Shown here one piece after another: positions 5,961 through 6,370 of a DNA stretch of 6,370 nucleotides (position 1 is the stretch's first letter; each line of letters begins with the position of its first letter). The notes under the pieces are model-generated. The model did not search any database and was not told the origin of the DNA. It worked only from the letters and a program-made list of their open reading frames with translations. Origin of the DNA: Caldilineae bacterium (GTDB lineage: Bacteria > Chloroflexota > Anaerolineae > J102); NCBI GenBank assembly GCA_011176555.1, contig DUEF01000112.1, positions 1 through 6,370 on the forward strand, written 5' to 3'. Position numbers and translations under genes: made by a program.

Positions 5961-6370
5961 TCCTGGCCCTGTTGTTGGTGGTGGCGCTGATCGCCGTTGT
6001 CGCCATCTTCAGCCGCGGGCTCTGGCAAAGCCAGTTCCAGACCGGTGGCGATTATTACACCTTTGTCACCGACATCGACCGCTGGCGACGCACTCAGCGC
6101 GAACGCGCAGTGCAAAGTGAGTACGATTTCAGCCTGGGACCGCAATTGCAGGACTTGCCGCTCGAGATCGGCGAATGGCAGGGGGCAGACATCCCGCAGA
6201 CCAATATCGAGGTGCAGATTTTGCTGGAGCCGGAGGAGTATGTCTATCGGCGCTATCGCCGCCCCGATGGCAGATACGTCTGGCTCAGCGTCATCGGCAG
6301 TCGCCAGGCGAAATCGTTTCACTCTCCTCAGATCTGTTACGATGCCGATGGCTGGCAAACAACGGTGGCG
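5900..6370 (+). CDS. Exosortase-associated EpsI-domain protein (DUF3485), 3'-truncated by window end
   Basis: Partial gene: 157 codons are visible and no stop is reached. A charged or polar N-tail (1-18) leads to one membrane segment (about 19-37), with the remainder predicted outside the cytoplasm. The EpsI signature is recognisable in LPLEIGEWQGADI (86-98), in EEYVYRRYRRPDGRYVWLSVIG (starting at 112) and in HSPQICYDADGW (141-152), with His141, Cys146, Gly151 and Trp152. The usual Cys-Tyr-Pro is Cys-Tyr-Asp here. EpsI-domain proteins occur beside or fused to exosortases; their exact role is not settled. The ATG at 5900 gives a 61-base overlap with the exosortase and no Shine-Dalgarno site. 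In-frame GTGs at 5918 and 5930 would shorten the overlap while keeping the helix. About 45 residues separate the helix from the first EpsI motif, which seems longer than usual. Confidence 0.85.
   Translation, partial: MSDSAGVAAEVPPHTHRHLVILALLLVVALIAVVAIFSRGLWQSQFQTGGDYYTFVTDIDRWRRTQRERAVQSEYDFSLGPQLQDLPLEIGEWQGADIPQTNIEVQILLEPEEYVYRRYRRPDGRYVWLSVIGSRQAKSFHSPQICYDADGWQTTVA

Overview
The window is a GC-rich bacterial chromosome segment with every recognisable gene on the + strand. No rRNA, tRNA, transposase or CRISPR array is visible. The gene mix is a PaaI-type thioesterase, a bacterial acyl-CoA-binding protein, a PreP-like M16C peptidase, a Bacillus-type ROK fructokinase and an exosortase with an EpsI-domain partner. 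Together with intergenic hairpins built from heptanucleotide repeats, this is compatible with an environmental Chloroflexota (Anaerolineae-like) genome. That placement is an inference from general familiarity, not something the sequence proves.

Layout. Positions 1-151 hold either the tail of an upstream gene or a leader; two open frames compete and neither can be chosen. Positions 152-637 encode a hotdog-fold thioesterase and 752-1012 a compact acyl-CoA-binding protein. These two could form a small acyl-CoA handling module. The 114-base gap between them holds a hairpin of GCGTRTT-like heptamers. The 162-base gap 1013-1174 holds a pair of 29-base direct repeats flanking a terminator-like GC hairpin. 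Positions 1175-4081 encode a full-length, apparently cytoplasmic presequence-protease-like metallopeptidase. The 89-base gap 4082-4170 is almost filled by a symmetrical hairpin made of four plus four TATTGGR-like heptamers. Positions 4171-5067 encode a zinc-site ROK fructokinase.

After a 59-base gap with a possible leaderless-type promoter, 5127-5960 encodes an eight-or-so-helix exosortase with its Cys, Arg and His catalytic residues. Its last 61 bases overlap the start of an EpsI-domain (DUF3485) protein that runs off the window end at 6370. These last two genes are the likely start of a protein-sorting or exopolysaccharide locus continuing downstream.

The first four genes look like ordinary metabolism and housekeeping. 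The most distinctive content is the exosortase/EpsI pair with its long gene overlap, and a set of three intergenic repeat elements sharing related heptamer words. No clearly new system can be shown from this window alone.
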